Positions 17,066 to 26,674 of a stretch of DNA of 64,000 bases are shown here, piece after piece. Source of the stretch: an uncultured Clostridia bacterium (lineage in GTDB: Bacteria > Bacillota > Clostridia > UBA1381); NCBI GenBank assembly GCA_947631085.1, contig CANRJY010000003.1, positions 112,879 to 176,878 of the forward strand, given 5' to 3'. Position 1 is the stretch's first letter. Every line of letters begins with the position of its first letter. The position numbers and the translations under genes are program-made. The notes under the pieces were generated by a model. It was not told where the DNA came from and did not search any database. It saw only the letters and a list, made by a program, of their open reading frames with translations.

Positions 17066-20000
17066 ATGAAAAAATTTATTTCGTTGATCGCGGCTGCGGC
17101 GCTTGCGGCGGGGACTTTTGTCAATATTGCCGTGTCGGCGCAAAGCAGCGAAAATCTTTACGCGCTGTACACCTTTAATGAAACTGCGGACGGCGCGCAG
17201 CGCACAACAGCGGCGGACAGAAGCGGAAACGGTCACGATGCAAAGCTTCTCGGAACGGCAAAGTATACCGCCGATGAGGAGCTTGGGAGCAAGGTTCTCT
17301 ATACAGACGGACTGAACGGCACATATATGGAATTTCCGCTGCCGACCGACGCGGACGGCAAGACGCTTGAGGCATATACCGTTTCTATGGATATGAAAAA
17401 TCTCACGACGGGAAATTATTTCAATTTCTATGTCGGCGACGGCTCGTCGAACGGTACGGGAAAGAATTATTTCGGATTTAAAATGGCAAAGGACATCCTT
17501 TTGTCCGCCATGACGACAACGGAGAAGAAAACCACGCTTTCCGGCAAGGGCGTTCAGAACAGCTGGACGCATGTTGATTTTGTCTTAAGCGACGGTACGG
17601 GCGTGATCTATGTAGACGGCGTGAAAGCGGGATCGCTTTCGGGCTATAGGATGAGCGAGATCAACGCCGCGTCGGCAAGACTAAGCTTCAGCGCGTGGGC
17701 TCCGGATGTGTACGCGAAATGCTATTACGACAATGTCGCGGTGTACAGTAAAGCGTTCACCGAGGATGAAATAGCCGCGCTTCCCGAGATAAATGATCCG
17801 AACGATAACTACGGCGAGGAAGAAACATTCGGAAAGACGTATAAAATCACCGCCGAAAAGGGTGTTGATATTCAGCAGAATATGATCGGTCTGTTCTTTG
17901 AGGATATAAACTACGCGGCGGACGGCGGTCTGTATGCGGAAATGATTGAAAACCGCTCGTTTGAAGCGAGAAGGTACACGAGCGGCGCGAATACCGCTTA
18001 CGACGGATTGTATTCTTGGAGCGTTTATCCGGAGTCGGGAAGCGGCGCGGAGGTAAAAGTATCGTCGGAGGGCGGACTTAACGAAAATAATAAAAATTAC
18101 GCCGTATTTACCGCGTCCGATACGCAAAAGGGACTGAAAAACAGCGCTTACGACGGTGTTTTGATGGAGAAAGGCAAGAAATATAACGTGTCGCTCTATG
18201 CTAAATCCGACAGCTATACCGGCGGAATAAGCGTGAGAGTGTACAATGACGGTACAAAGGTTGCCGGAGCGAAAATTACTGACAGCGTTACAGGCGAATG
18301 GGCAAAATATACCATCGAAATGACAGCCGAAAAAACAGCCCGCTGTGCTGATTTCGTTGTCGAGCTTGACGGCGCGGGAGAGGTGTCGCTTGATATGGTT
18401 TCCTGTATTCCCGCCGACGCGGTCGAGGGGATTTTCAGAAAGGATCTCGCTGAAAAGCTGAAGGACATAAATCCGGGATTTCTGCGTTTCCCGGGCGGCT
18501 GCATAATCGAGGGATATAACCTCGCTAACCGCTATAACTGGAAGGACACGCTGGGCGACGTTTCCGAGCGCAAGCAAAACTGGAACAGATGGGCGTCGCA
18601 TACAAACGACGGACTTGACAGGGGATATAAGCATTATAATCAGACCTACGGATTGGGCTTTTACGAGTATTTCAAGCTTTGCGAGTACCTTGAATGCGAG
18701 CCTGTGCCGGTTGTGAACGCCGGAATGGCGTGCCAGTATCAGTCGGGGGAGACCGTGTCGGTAACAAGCGAAGCGTTTGGGCAGTACATCCGGGACGCGC
18801 TCGATTTGATCGAGTTCGCAAACGGAGATGTTTCGACTGCCTACGGAAAAATCCGCGCGGAGATGGGACATCCCGAGCCGTTTGATCTGCACATCATCGG
18901 CATCGGCAACGAGCAGTGGCAGACGAGCGGAAATAAGTGGTTCATGCGCTATGAAATGTTTGAACAGGCTATCCATGAAAAATATCCCGATATTAAGCTT
19001 GTAGCGACGAGCGGCCCGGGAGTTCAGGACGACAGCTACTATACCGCGTGGAGCTGGCTCAGAGAGAAATCTGCCGAAAACAGCAATTTTGCGTATGTGG
19101 TTGACGAGCATTATTACAGAACGCCGGATTGGTTCTATTCCAACATAAATTTCTATGACAGCTATCCGCGTGATGTGAAGGTGTTCGCGGGTGAGTACGC
19201 GTCGAGACGGCAAAACCTGTCTAATGATCCCGCCGCAAACACATGGGAGGCGGCGCTTTCCGAGGCGGCGTATCTGACGATGGTCGAGCGCAACGCGGAC
19301 GTGGTGTATATGGCGTCATACGCGCCGCTGTTCGCGAGAATAGGCTACACGCAGTGGTCGCCGGATATGATTTGGTTCGACGACGCGAACAGCTACGGCT
19401 CGCCGACGTATTATGTGCAGAAAATGCACGCGAATAATCTCGGCGATTACACGCTGAAATCCACGCTGAAAGAATACGGTACCGAAACGGGCGTTTATTC
19501 AAACGCGTCGTACGATACGGAAACCGGCGATATAATCGTGAAAATCGCAAATTCGAATGACGAGGCAAAAACAATTCCCATTGAGCTTGACGAAAGCTTT
19601 GATATAAACGGCACCGCGTCGGTTGAGCAGATCGAGGCGGACGCGGATTTATGGAATACAATAGCGCATCCGTATGCCGTATCGCCCGAAACGAGCGTAA
19701 TAACCGATTTTACGGCTGATTACGACTATACTGTTCCGGCAAGCTCGTTTACAGTTCTTAGAATAGGAACAGCGGATGTGAAGGAAGCAAAGCCGACTCC
19801 TGTTCCCGATGAGCTTAAGCATCGCATACCGATCAAAGACAAATATCAGGTGATGGTTTACACTACGGGAACGACAACCTCGGGCGGAAGCATACATGTG
19901 GCGGTCAGCGATAACGGCGGCGAGAGCTTTACGGATGTAAATCACGGCATGGGCGTAGTTTTTGCCGAGGCGGAGAACGGCAGGGCAAAGGCGCTGCGTC

Positions 20001-21523
20001 ATCCGTCGGTGGTCAGGCTGAGCGACGGAAGCTACGGCATTTTGGCAATCAGAACAGACCCGTCGCAGGATGCGGCGGCGGACTGCGATTCGAGCGACGG
20101 AGCGTTTATACTGTATACAACAAAAGATTTCAAGGATTTTGAAAATAAAGGCTTCCACCGTATCGGCACGAAACGTCTGAACGACCTTGCCTGCGATGAC
20201 TTTGGCGAAATGAGTTATGAGATATCATGGACAGACGAAAACGGCGTGAGAGTTCTCTGTACAACTATGGATTTACTCAGCGACAGCTTTACCTCGGTCT
20301 CAAAGGGCAGGTATCCGTACGAGGTCAAGCAGGGCATGGAAGGCGCGCTCGCGGCGAGCACTGTCGGCATAACTGAGGAATTATACAAATCGCTCACCGC
20401 CGGCGGCGGAGCGGAAACCGAATATAATGAGCATAACGTAGACATTAATCATATTAACGGAATAATCATGCCCGATTCGTGCGACGTCGTATTTGACGCG
20501 TCAACAATAAGCGGAAGCTTTACCGATTATGATATTTCAGCCGATACGAGCGATATTCTTGCGGGCTGGTCGAGCACATGGAACGGAAAGGCTGACGAGG
20601 CTAACGCGTCAAATCAGATGAACTGCAACTTTATAACGGTGAGCGGAAATCAGTATTTCCAATTTTACGGTCCGAGCGGAAAAACGCCTGTATCGCTTTA
20701 TACCCCGAGCTACGCGAAGGATAAGAGCTGGTTCGCGGTCGAGTTCACGTTAAATTCGAGCGCGACGGTCGGCTGCCATGACTCGATTTTGCTCAATAAC
20801 AATAAAAAACCGTTTTTCGGATATTCATATTCGAAATATAACGACGGTTTCTTTCCCGGCGACGGAGAGAGACATTACAACGACGACGGCAGCGTAAAAA
20901 AAGAGCTTGAAGGACAGCTCTCGAACTTCCTTGAAGAAACTGGCGGAACGGACTGCAAGTATACGAACGGTCAGACGACTGTAAGAATTATAGTTGACAA
21001 TCAAGCCGTATACGACGGAAAAGAGGCTTACGCGGTGACTACGGCGTACAGCGATGACGGAATCAATTTCAGCGTTATAAATACCCGCTACTACAGCGGC
21101 AGCGTAAACGGCTTCGGCGGAATGACGGTCGACGCGCTTGCGGGAAGCGCTAACTGGTATGACAATACCCGTTACGGAAATATGAAGATATACGAGAGCA
21201 AGACGGAGAAAGAGCCGTCTGTATCGCCCGAACCGTCACCCGAAATACAGGATTGCAGAATAACCGATATAATCGCTGACGGCGAGCAGGTTTCTGTGGA
21301 TATAACGGGAAAATCGGGCAAGGCGGCGGTGATCGCGGCCGCGTATAAATCCGACGGTACGCTTTTGGGCGCGGCGGTAGGCGAAACGGAGCTTGACGGC
21401 GGGGCGCAGACGATTGCCTTAAAGCTTAATACCGAGGGAGCCGACTATATAGCCGCGTATGTTTGGGAAAGCGCTTCGGCAGTAAATCCGCTTTGCGAAA
21501 AGCGCGAAAAGAAATTAAAATAA
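17066..21523 (+). CDS. secreted GH51 alpha-L-arabinofuranosidase, multidomain
   Basis: 1485 residues with signal peptide MKKFISLIAAAALAAGTFVN; ribosome site AGGGGGGAG. Residues 30-230: LamG/concanavalin-like domain. From about 275: GH51 (FFEDINYAADGGLYAEMIEN, FLRFPGGCIIEG), acid/base Glu 616 in GIGNEQW, nucleophile Glu 710 in FAGEYASR. It should remove arabinofuranosyl side chains of pectin or arabinan outside the cell. Residues about 908-1400 begin like a beta-propeller exo-enzyme (GGSIHVAVSDNGGESF, HPSVVRLSDGSYG), followed by a beta-sandwich-like region. The C-terminal 75 residues are the shared accessory module. It lies 39 bp after the pectate lyase, probably in the same transcript. Confidence 0.9.
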   Translation: MKKFISLIAAAALAAGTFVNIAVSAQSSENLYALYTFNETADGAQRTTAADRSGNGHDAKLLGTAKYTADEELGSKVLYTDGLNGTYMEFPLPTDADGKTLEAYTVSMDMKNLTTGNYFNFYVGDGSSNGTGKNYFGFKMAKDILLSAMTTTEKKTTLSGKGVQNSWTHVDFVLSDGTGVIYVDGVKAGSLSGYRMSEINAASARLSFSAWAPDVYAKCYYDNVAVYSKAFTEDEIAALPEINDPNDNYGEEETFGKTYKITAEKGVDIQQNMIGLFFEDINYAADGGLYAEMIENRSFEARRYTSGANTAYDGLYSWSVYPESGSGAEVKVSSEGGLNENNKNYAVFTASDTQKGLKNSAYDGVLMEKGKKYNVSLYAKSDSYTGGISVRVYNDGTKVAGAKITDSVTGEWAKYTIEMTAEKTARCADFVVELDGAGEVSLDMVSCIPADAVEGIFRKDLAEKLKDINPGFLRFPGGCIIEGYNLANRYNWKDTLGDVSERKQNWNRWASHTNDGLDRGYKHYNQTYGLGFYEYFKLCEYLECEPVPVVNAGMACQYQSGETVSVTSEAFGQYIRDALDLIEFANGDVSTAYGKIRAEMGHPEPFDLHIIGIGNEQWQTSGNKWFMRYEMFEQAIHEKYPDIKLVATSGPGVQDDSYYTAWSWLREKSAENSNFAYVVDEHYYRTPDWFYSNINFYDSYPRDVKVFAGEYASRRQNLSNDPAANTWEAALSEAAYLTMVERNADVVYMASYAPLFARIGYTQWSPDMIWFDDANSYGSPTYYVQKMHANNLGDYTLKSTLKEYGTETGVYSNASYDTETGDIIVKIANSNDEAKTIPIELDESFDINGTASVEQIEADADLWNTIAHPYAVSPETSVITDFTADYDYTVPASSFTVLRIGTADVKEAKPTPVPDELKHRIPIKDKYQVMVYTTGTTTSGGSIHVAVSDNGGESFTDVNHGMGVVFAEAENGRAKALRHPSVVRLSDGSYGILAIRTDPSQDAAADCDSSDGAFILYTTKDFKDFENKGFHRIGTKRLNDLACDDFGEMSYEISWTDENGVRVLCTTMDLLSDSFTSVSKGRYPYEVKQGMEGALAASTVGITEELYKSLTAGGGAETEYNEHNVDINHINGIIMPDSCDVVFDASTISGSFTDYDISADTSDILAGWSSTWNGKADEANASNQMNCNFITVSGNQYFQFYGPSGKTPVSLYTPSYAKDKSWFAVEFTLNSSATVGCHDSILLNNNKKPFFGYSYSKYNDGFFPGDGERHYNDDGSVKKELEGQLSNFLEETGGTDCKYTNGQTTVRIIVDNQAVYDGKEAYAVTTAYSDDGINFSVINTRYYSGSVNGFGGMTVDALAGSANWYDNTRYGNMKIYESKTEKEPSVSPEPSPEIQDCRITDIIADGEQVSVDITGKSGKAAVIAAAYKSDGTLLGAAVGETELDGGAQTIALKLNTEGADYIAAYVWESASAVNPLCEKREKKLK

Positions 21524-21550
21524 ACACGAATTTATGAAAGATTTTATGGT

Positions 21551-21587
21551 CTGTACGAGTATCATATGGCTCGTACAGATCGTTTTT
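21551..21587 (+). terminator. terminator after the GH51 gene
   Basis: A perfect 9-bp stem CTGTACGAG/CTCGTACAG (21551-21559, 21570-21578) followed by TTTTTT at 21582. Confidence 0.8.
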
Positions 21588-21783
21588 TATCGAAGAACTC
21601 CCATAAAACGGCAGAGATTGCTTAATCTCATCGGCTTCATAGAGATATAGAATTACATTATGTTAACTTTTTGGAAAAAACGCATAAAATGTCGCTTTTC
21701 GGTACATATTGATATTACTAAACGGTACCATAAATGTGTTTGCCGCTTTACCGTATGGTATCATATGCAGGGAGGTTGGGGCT

Positions 21784-21999
21784 GTGTATTTTCGAAGATT
21801 ATATGATTTGCGTATAGACAGTGATAAAACCCAGCAGGCTATTGCCGATTACCTTATCTGTAACCGGCAGGTATACGCGCGGTATGAAAAAGGACTCAGA
21901 GAAATTCCCGTGTCTATGCTTATAAAGCTTGCAAAATACTACGGAACATCGACAGACTATATATTGGGGCTGACGGACAAGCGCAAGCCGTATTCCTGA
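21784..21999 (+). CDS. XRE-family HTH regulator
   Basis: 71 residues from GTG 21784, eight bases after AGGGAGG; the longer frame from 21709 has no ribosome site. RRLYDLRIDSDKTQQAIADY, NRQVYARYEKG and ISMLIKLAKYYGTSTDYILG-type helices form a minimal Cro/CI-like DNA-binding domain (PVSMLIKLAKYYG here). It lies 60 bp ahead of the rfb operon and may control it or itself. Three GGTA-(C)CATA-like direct repeats stand upstream at about 21701, 21723 and 21757, possible operators. Confidence 0.75.
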   Translation: MYFRRLYDLRIDSDKTQQAIADYLICNRQVYARYEKGLREIPVSMLIKLAKYYGTSTDYILGLTDKRKPYS

Positions 22000-22059
22000 T
22001 ATATGGTTTATCATGTATTTTTTATGTAAATTTCACTTTAAAGTTCAGGGGGTTGGGCT

Positions 22060-22833
22060 ATGAAAACAGTGATTTTGGCCGGAGGTTTGGGAACGAGAAT
22101 ATCAGAGGAAAGTCATCTAAAACCAAAGCCGATGATCGAGATAGGAGGTATGCCGATACTTTGGCATATCATGAAGGAATATTCGCATTACGGATATAAC
22201 GATTTTATAATCTGCGCGGGTTATAAGCAGCATGTTATCAAGGAATATTTTGCCGACTATTATTTGCACAGAAGCGATATTACTTTTGATTTCAGCCAGG
22301 AAAATAAAATGATTGTCCACAATAATGTGGCGGAGTCATGGCGCGTGACTATTGTGGATACGGGACTGCATACCATGACCGGCGGCCGCGTAAAGCGTAT
22401 CAGAGAATATATCGGCGACGAGCCGTTTATGCTTACCTACGGCGACGGATTATGCGATGTTGATTTAAATAAGGTTGTCGAATATCATAAATCGCACGGA
22501 AAGATAGCGACTATGACGGCGATAAATGTCGGTCAGCGCTTCGGCGTGCTCGACATAGGCAGAAAAGGCAAGGTTGAAACCTTCCGCGAAAAGAGCGAGC
22601 TTGACAGCAGTGTTATAAACGGAGGTTATATGGTTCTTCAGCCGGAAATCTTCGATTATATAGAAGGCGACAAGACAGTATTTGAAAAAGAGCCTCTTGA
22701 AAGACTTGTCGATGAAGGCGAGCTTATGGCGTATTGGCATAAGGGATTTTGGAAATGCATGGATACGAAACGCGACAAGGAAGAGCTGGAGGAGCTTTGG
22801 GAAAGCGGTCATGCGCCGTGGAAGGTTTGGTAA
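22060..22833 (+). CDS. rfbF: glucose-1-phosphate cytidylyltransferase
   Basis: 257 residues of the nucleotidyltransferase fold, making CDP-D-glucose from CTP and glucose-1-phosphate. MKTVILAGGLGTRISEES is the nucleotide-binding N-terminus. KPKPMIEIGG, TYGDGLCDVD (metal-binding Asp) and the C-terminal WKCMDTKRDKEELEELWESG are characteristic of RfbF/DdhA rather than of RfbA. Length is normal. It is the first gene of a tightly spaced operon that continues with rfbG and rfbH. Confidence 0.95.
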   Translation: MKTVILAGGLGTRISEESHLKPKPMIEIGGMPILWHIMKEYSHYGYNDFIICAGYKQHVIKEYFADYYLHRSDITFDFSQENKMIVHNNVAESWRVTIVDTGLHTMTGGRVKRIREYIGDEPFMLTYGDGLCDVDLNKVVEYHKSHGKIATMTAINVGQRFGVLDIGRKGKVETFREKSELDSSVINGGYMVLQPEIFDYIEGDKTVFEKEPLERLVDEGELMAYWHKGFWKCMDTKRDKEELEELWESGHAPWKVW

Positions 22834-22840
22834 TATAATT

Positions 22841-23896
22841 ATGACGTATGATTTTTATAAAGGTAAGAGTGTCTTTGTAACCGGACACACCGGCTTCAAA
22901 GGGAGCTGGCTTTGTAAAATTCTCTCTCTTGCAGGCGCGGAGGTGACGGGCTATTCTTTGGAACCGCCCACCGATCCGAGCTTGTTTGAGTTGTCGGGAA
23001 TCAAATCCGAGATCAATTCGATTATAGGAGATATACGCGATTTCGATAAATTGAAAAGCGCGTTTGACGAGGCAAAGCCGGAAATAGTTCTGCATCTCGC
23101 GGCTCAGCCGCTGGTGCGCGAAAGCTATATGTACCCGAGATATACATATGAAACGAACGTGATGGGTACCGTAAATATTTTGGAATGCGTGAGACAGTCA
23201 GGCTGCGTTAAATCGTTTTTGAACGTTACGACCGATAAGGTATATAAAAACAATGAGTGGGAGTGGGGCTACAGAGAGGACGAGCCGCTTGACGGCTACG
23301 ACCCGTATTCAAACAGTAAATCCTGCTCGGAGCTTGTTACGCACAGCTATAAAAACAGCTTTTTTTCCGACAATTCCACAGCCGTATCGACGGCGCGCGC
23401 GGGAAACGTTATCGGCGGCGGCGACTTTGCTAAGGACAGAATAATACCCGACTGCATCAGGGCGGCGGAAAAGGGCGAGGATATAATAGTTCGTAATCCG
23501 TATTCAACAAGACCGTATCAGCACGTTTTGGAGCCGCTGTTCGCGTATCTCATGATTGCGGGCAAGCAGTATGAGGACGCCGCTTATGCCGGTTATTACA
23601 ATGTGGGTCCGGATGAATGCGACTGTGTTGACACGGGCAGCCTTGTGACAATGTTTTGCGGCAAATGGGGAAATATCGCGTGGAAAAACGTGGCGGAGGC
23701 AAACGCGCCGCATGAGGCGAATTTTCTAAAGCTCGACTGTTCGAAGCTTAAAAAGGTATTCGGATGGAAACCGGTATGGCATATAGAGGACGCGATAGAA
23801 AAGACCGTCGAATGGACGCGCGTTTACTTTGATAAAGGCAGTATCGGCGGAATAATGGAAAAACAGATAAAAGACTTTATGAAAGGACAGAAATAA
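22841..23896 (+). CDS. rfbG: CDP-glucose 4,6-dehydratase
   Basis: 351 residues from ATG 22841, seven bases after rfbF. An extended SDR enzyme with the NAD-binding GHTGFKGSWL, LAAQPLVRESY, TTDKVYKN (active-site threonine and acidic partner region), and YSNSKSCSELV carrying Tyr-x-x-x-Lys. It converts CDP-glucose to CDP-4-keto-6-deoxyglucose. The WLC after GFKG and the length separate it from dTDP-glucose dehydratases (RmlB). The stop directly precedes the rfbH start. Confidence 0.95.
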   Translation: MTYDFYKGKSVFVTGHTGFKGSWLCKILSLAGAEVTGYSLEPPTDPSLFELSGIKSEINSIIGDIRDFDKLKSAFDEAKPEIVLHLAAQPLVRESYMYPRYTYETNVMGTVNILECVRQSGCVKSFLNVTTDKVYKNNEWEWGYREDEPLDGYDPYSNSKSCSELVTHSYKNSFFSDNSTAVSTARAGNVIGGGDFAKDRIIPDCIRAAEKGEDIIVRNPYSTRPYQHVLEPLFAYLMIAGKQYEDAAYAGYYNVGPDECDCVDTGSLVTMFCGKWGNIAWKNVAEANAPHEANFLKLDCSKLKKVFGWKPVWHIEDAIEKTVEWTRVYFDKGSIGGIMEKQIKDFMKGQK

Positions 23897-25237
23897 ATGT
23901 TTGAAAATATGAGCGAGAAGGAAGCGCGGGCGCACATCCTCGAAATTGTAAAGGAATACTGCGGCGCTTTTCATAATCAGAAAAAACCCTTTAAAGAGGG
24001 CGACAGAATACCGTACGCGTCAAGAGTGTACGATTCAGACGAAATGGTGAATCTCGTTGACAGTTCACTCGAATTTTGGCTCACCGCCGGAAGATACACG
24101 GATGAGTTTGAGGAAAAGCTGTCAAAGTATCTCGGCGTAAAATACTGCGCGCTGGTAAATTCCGGCTCAAGCGCCAACCTTACCGCGTTTATGACGCTTA
24201 CGTCGCCTCTTTTGGGCGACAGAGCCGTAAAACGCGGCGACGAGATAATAACTGTGGCGGCGGGTTTCCCGACGACCGTTACGCCGATACTTCAGTACGG
24301 CGCGGTTCCCGTGTTTGTGGACGTTACAATTCCGCAGTACAATATTGACGTCACGAAGCTCGAAGAAGCGTTTTCGGATAAGACAAAGGCTGTGATGGTC
24401 GCTCACACGCTCGGCAACCCGTTTAATATCGCGGCTGTCAAGGCGTTTTGCGATAAGCACGGACTTTGGCTTGTGGAGGATAACTGCGACGCGCTCGGCT
24501 CGACGTATACGATCAACGGCGAAACGCGTTTTACCGGCACTATTGGCGATATAGGCACGTCAAGCTTTTATCCGCCGCATCATATGACAATGGGCGAGGG
24601 CGGAGCCGTGTATACGAATGATCCGCTTCTTGCAAAGATAATTAAATCCATGCGCGACTGGGGACGCGACTGTATCTGCAAATCCGGCTGCGACAACATG
24701 TGCGGTCACCGTTTTGACAGGCAGTACGGCGAGCTGCCGCTCGGATACGACCATAAATATGTATATTCGCATTTCGGATATAATCTGAAGGCAACAGATT
24801 TGCAGGCGGCGATAGGCTGCGCGCAGCTTGAAAAATTCCCGTCGTTTGTTGAGAGGAGAAAGCACAATTTTAAGAGGCTGCTTGAAAACCTACAGCCTGT
24901 TAAGGATAAGGTCATACTTCCGGAGCCGTGTGAAAATTCGGATCCGAGCTGGTTCGGTTTCCTTATCACATGCAAGGACGGCATTGACAGAAACGCCGTG
25001 GTACGTTATGTTGAGGATAAGGGAATACAAACGAGAATGCTGTTTGCGGGCAACCTTATAAAGCATCCGTGCTTTGATGAGATGCGCAAATCCGGCGAGG
25101 GCTTCCGCGTTGTCGGCGGGCTCGATAATACGGACAGGATAATGAACGACACCTTTTGGGTCGGCGTATACCCGGGCATGACGGACGAGGTTATAGACTA
25201 TATGGGCAAAATTATAATCGAGGCGATAAACGCATGA
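23897..25237 (+). CDS. rfbH: CDP-4-keto-6-deoxyglucose-3-dehydrase (E1)
   Basis: 446 residues. A PMP-dependent, aspartate-aminotransferase-fold enzyme that removes the C3 hydroxyl from the CDP-4-keto-6-deoxy sugar. The usual PLP lysine is replaced by His 229 in SFYPPHHMTMGEGG, the hallmark of E1. The cysteines for its [2Fe-2S] cluster are at 259, 261, 265 and 269. It needs a reductase (E3, RfbI/DdhD) that is not visible in the window, so electrons must come from an unlinked partner. It overlaps gtrA by 4 bp (ATGA). Confidence 0.95.
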   Translation: MFENMSEKEARAHILEIVKEYCGAFHNQKKPFKEGDRIPYASRVYDSDEMVNLVDSSLEFWLTAGRYTDEFEEKLSKYLGVKYCALVNSGSSANLTAFMTLTSPLLGDRAVKRGDEIITVAAGFPTTVTPILQYGAVPVFVDVTIPQYNIDVTKLEEAFSDKTKAVMVAHTLGNPFNIAAVKAFCDKHGLWLVEDNCDALGSTYTINGETRFTGTIGDIGTSSFYPPHHMTMGEGGAVYTNDPLLAKIIKSMRDWGRDCICKSGCDNMCGHRFDRQYGELPLGYDHKYVYSHFGYNLKATDLQAAIGCAQLEKFPSFVERRKHNFKRLLENLQPVKDKVILPEPCENSDPSWFGFLITCKDGIDRNAVVRYVEDKGIQTRMLFAGNLIKHPCFDEMRKSGEGFRVVGGLDNTDRIMNDTFWVGVYPGMTDEVIDYMGKIIIEAINA

Positions 25238-25707
25238 GTATGGCGGCGATATGGACGGGCATCGAGAAAATTCTGAGAGCTGTTATAAGCGTACCGTTTA
25301 AGCTTGCAAGGCGGCCCCTGACGGATGAGCTGTGGAATAAAATTTTCCAGTTCATAAAATTCTGTCTGGTAGGAGTGTCGAACACTGCGATTTCATTGAT
25401 CGTATACTATATATTTGTGTTAATTAACGCGGATTGGTATATAGCGGGAAACGCGGTGGGATTTATTGTCAGTGTTTTAAACTCATACTTTTGGAACAGC
25501 AGATTTGTGTTTAAAAAGACAGACGAAGTGGGCAAAACGATGTTTAAAACATTCGCGGCATACAGCACAAATCTTATTATAGGAACGGTGCTTTTATATA
25601 TCTTTGTGGATATACTGCACATATCCGAATTTATAGCCCCGCTGCTTAATTTGATTATAACAATACCGCTTAATTTTTTACTTAATAAATTATGGGTAAT
25701 GAAATAG
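25234..25707 (+). CDS. GtrA-family membrane protein
   Basis: 157 residues from ATG 25234, overlapping the rfbH stop. Four membrane segments: FCLVGVSNTAISLIVYYIFV, the AVGFIVSVLNSYFWNSRFVF region with the family signature, LIIGTVLLYIFVDIL, and LLNLIITIPLNFLLNKLWV. GtrA proteins are thought to flip or present undecaprenyl-phosphate-linked sugars. It is paired here with a GtrB-like GT2 downstream, which fits sugar transfer onto a surface glycan. Confidence 0.85.
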   Translation: MSMAAIWTGIEKILRAVISVPFKLARRPLTDELWNKIFQFIKFCLVGVSNTAISLIVYYIFVLINADWYIAGNAVGFIVSVLNSYFWNSRFVFKKTDEVGKTMFKTFAAYSTNLIIGTVLLYIFVDILHISEFIAPLLNLIITIPLNFLLNKLWVMK

Positions 25708-25722
25708 GGGAGAGACAGGCAT

Positions 25723-26661
25723 ATGAAGAAAATATCGGTTCTTATTCCGTGCTACAATGAAGAGGAGAATGTAATTCCGCTCAGCGAAGCAATCACGGAG
25801 CAGTTTGAAAAATATCTCAGCGAATACGACTATGAAATAATCTTCATAGATAATGATTCGAAGGACTCGACAAGACTTAAAATCGCGGCTCTGTGCGAGA
25901 AGGATAAGCATATTAAGGCCATATTCAACGCGAAAAACTTCGGGCAGTTCAATTCGCCGTATTACGGCATATGCCAAACGACGGGAGACTGCACGATATG
26001 TATGTGCGCGGATTTCCAGGATCCTGTCGATTTGATACCCAAGCTTGTTCACGAGTGGGAGAAGGGATATAAAATTGTCAGCGCGATTAAAACGTCAAGC
26101 AAGGAAAATCCCGTTATACGCTTTATGCGCACCTGCTATTACAAAGTAATCAAAAAAATGTCAGATGTTGAGCAGATAGAGCATTTTACGGGTACGGGTT
26201 TATATGACAAGTCGTTTGTTGATGTATTGAGAAAGCTTGACGATCCGGCACCGTTTCTGCGCGGTATAGTCGCGGAGCTGGGATTTAAGCGCAAGGATGT
26301 TGAATATGAGCAGCAGGAGCGCAGAGCGGGAAAAACAAGCAATAACTGGTATAAGCTCTATGACGCGGCTATGCTCAGCTTCACGTCGTATACAAAAATA
26401 GGCTTAAGAATCGCGACTATCTCCGGATTTTTTATTTCAATTATCAGCATGATGATCGCGTTCGCGTATTTGATCGCAAAATTACTGTTTTGGCAGAATT
26501 TCCCGCTCGGAAATGCGCCGATACTGATAGGCGTGTTCGTTTTGGGCGGTATCCAGCTTTTCTTTATCGGACTGCTGGGAGAATATATTTTAAACATTAA
26601 CACGAGAGTGATGAAGCGTCCGCTTGTAATTGAAGAAAAGCGGCTGAATTTTGACGAATAG
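25723..26661 (+). CDS. GT2 polyprenyl-phosphate glycosyltransferase (GtrB-like)
   Basis: 312 residues. The N-terminal GT-A domain has VLIPCYNEEENVIPL, IIFIDNDSKDSTR and MCADFQDPVDLIPKL (metal-binding acids; usually ADLQDP). Two C-terminal membrane segments, ATISGFFISIISMMIAFAYL and IGVFVLGGIQLFFIGLLGEY, are typical of DPM1/GtrB-type enzymes that load a sugar onto undecaprenyl phosphate at the cytoplasmic face. The ribosome site is GGGGAGAGA. It is probably the partner of the GtrA protein 15 bp upstream. The sugar is unknown; a CDP-dideoxy sugar or a common hexose are both possible. Confidence 0.88.
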   Translation: MKKISVLIPCYNEEENVIPLSEAITEQFEKYLSEYDYEIIFIDNDSKDSTRLKIAALCEKDKHIKAIFNAKNFGQFNSPYYGICQTTGDCTICMCADFQDPVDLIPKLVHEWEKGYKIVSAIKTSSKENPVIRFMRTCYYKVIKKMSDVEQIEHFTGTGLYDKSFVDVLRKLDDPAPFLRGIVAELGFKRKDVEYEQQERRAGKTSNNWYKLYDAAMLSFTSYTKIGLRIATISGFFISIISMMIAFAYLIAKLLFWQNFPLGNAPILIGVFVLGGIQLFFIGLLGEYILNINTRVMKRPLVIEEKRLNFDE

Positions 26662-26674
26662 CGGAGGTTATGGC

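Noticed and set aside
17681..19213. A 510-codon minus-strand ORF opposite the GH51 gene
   Set aside because: A shadow of a real gene with conserved catalytic motifs; no ribosome site and arginine/cysteine-rich composition typical of antisense frames.
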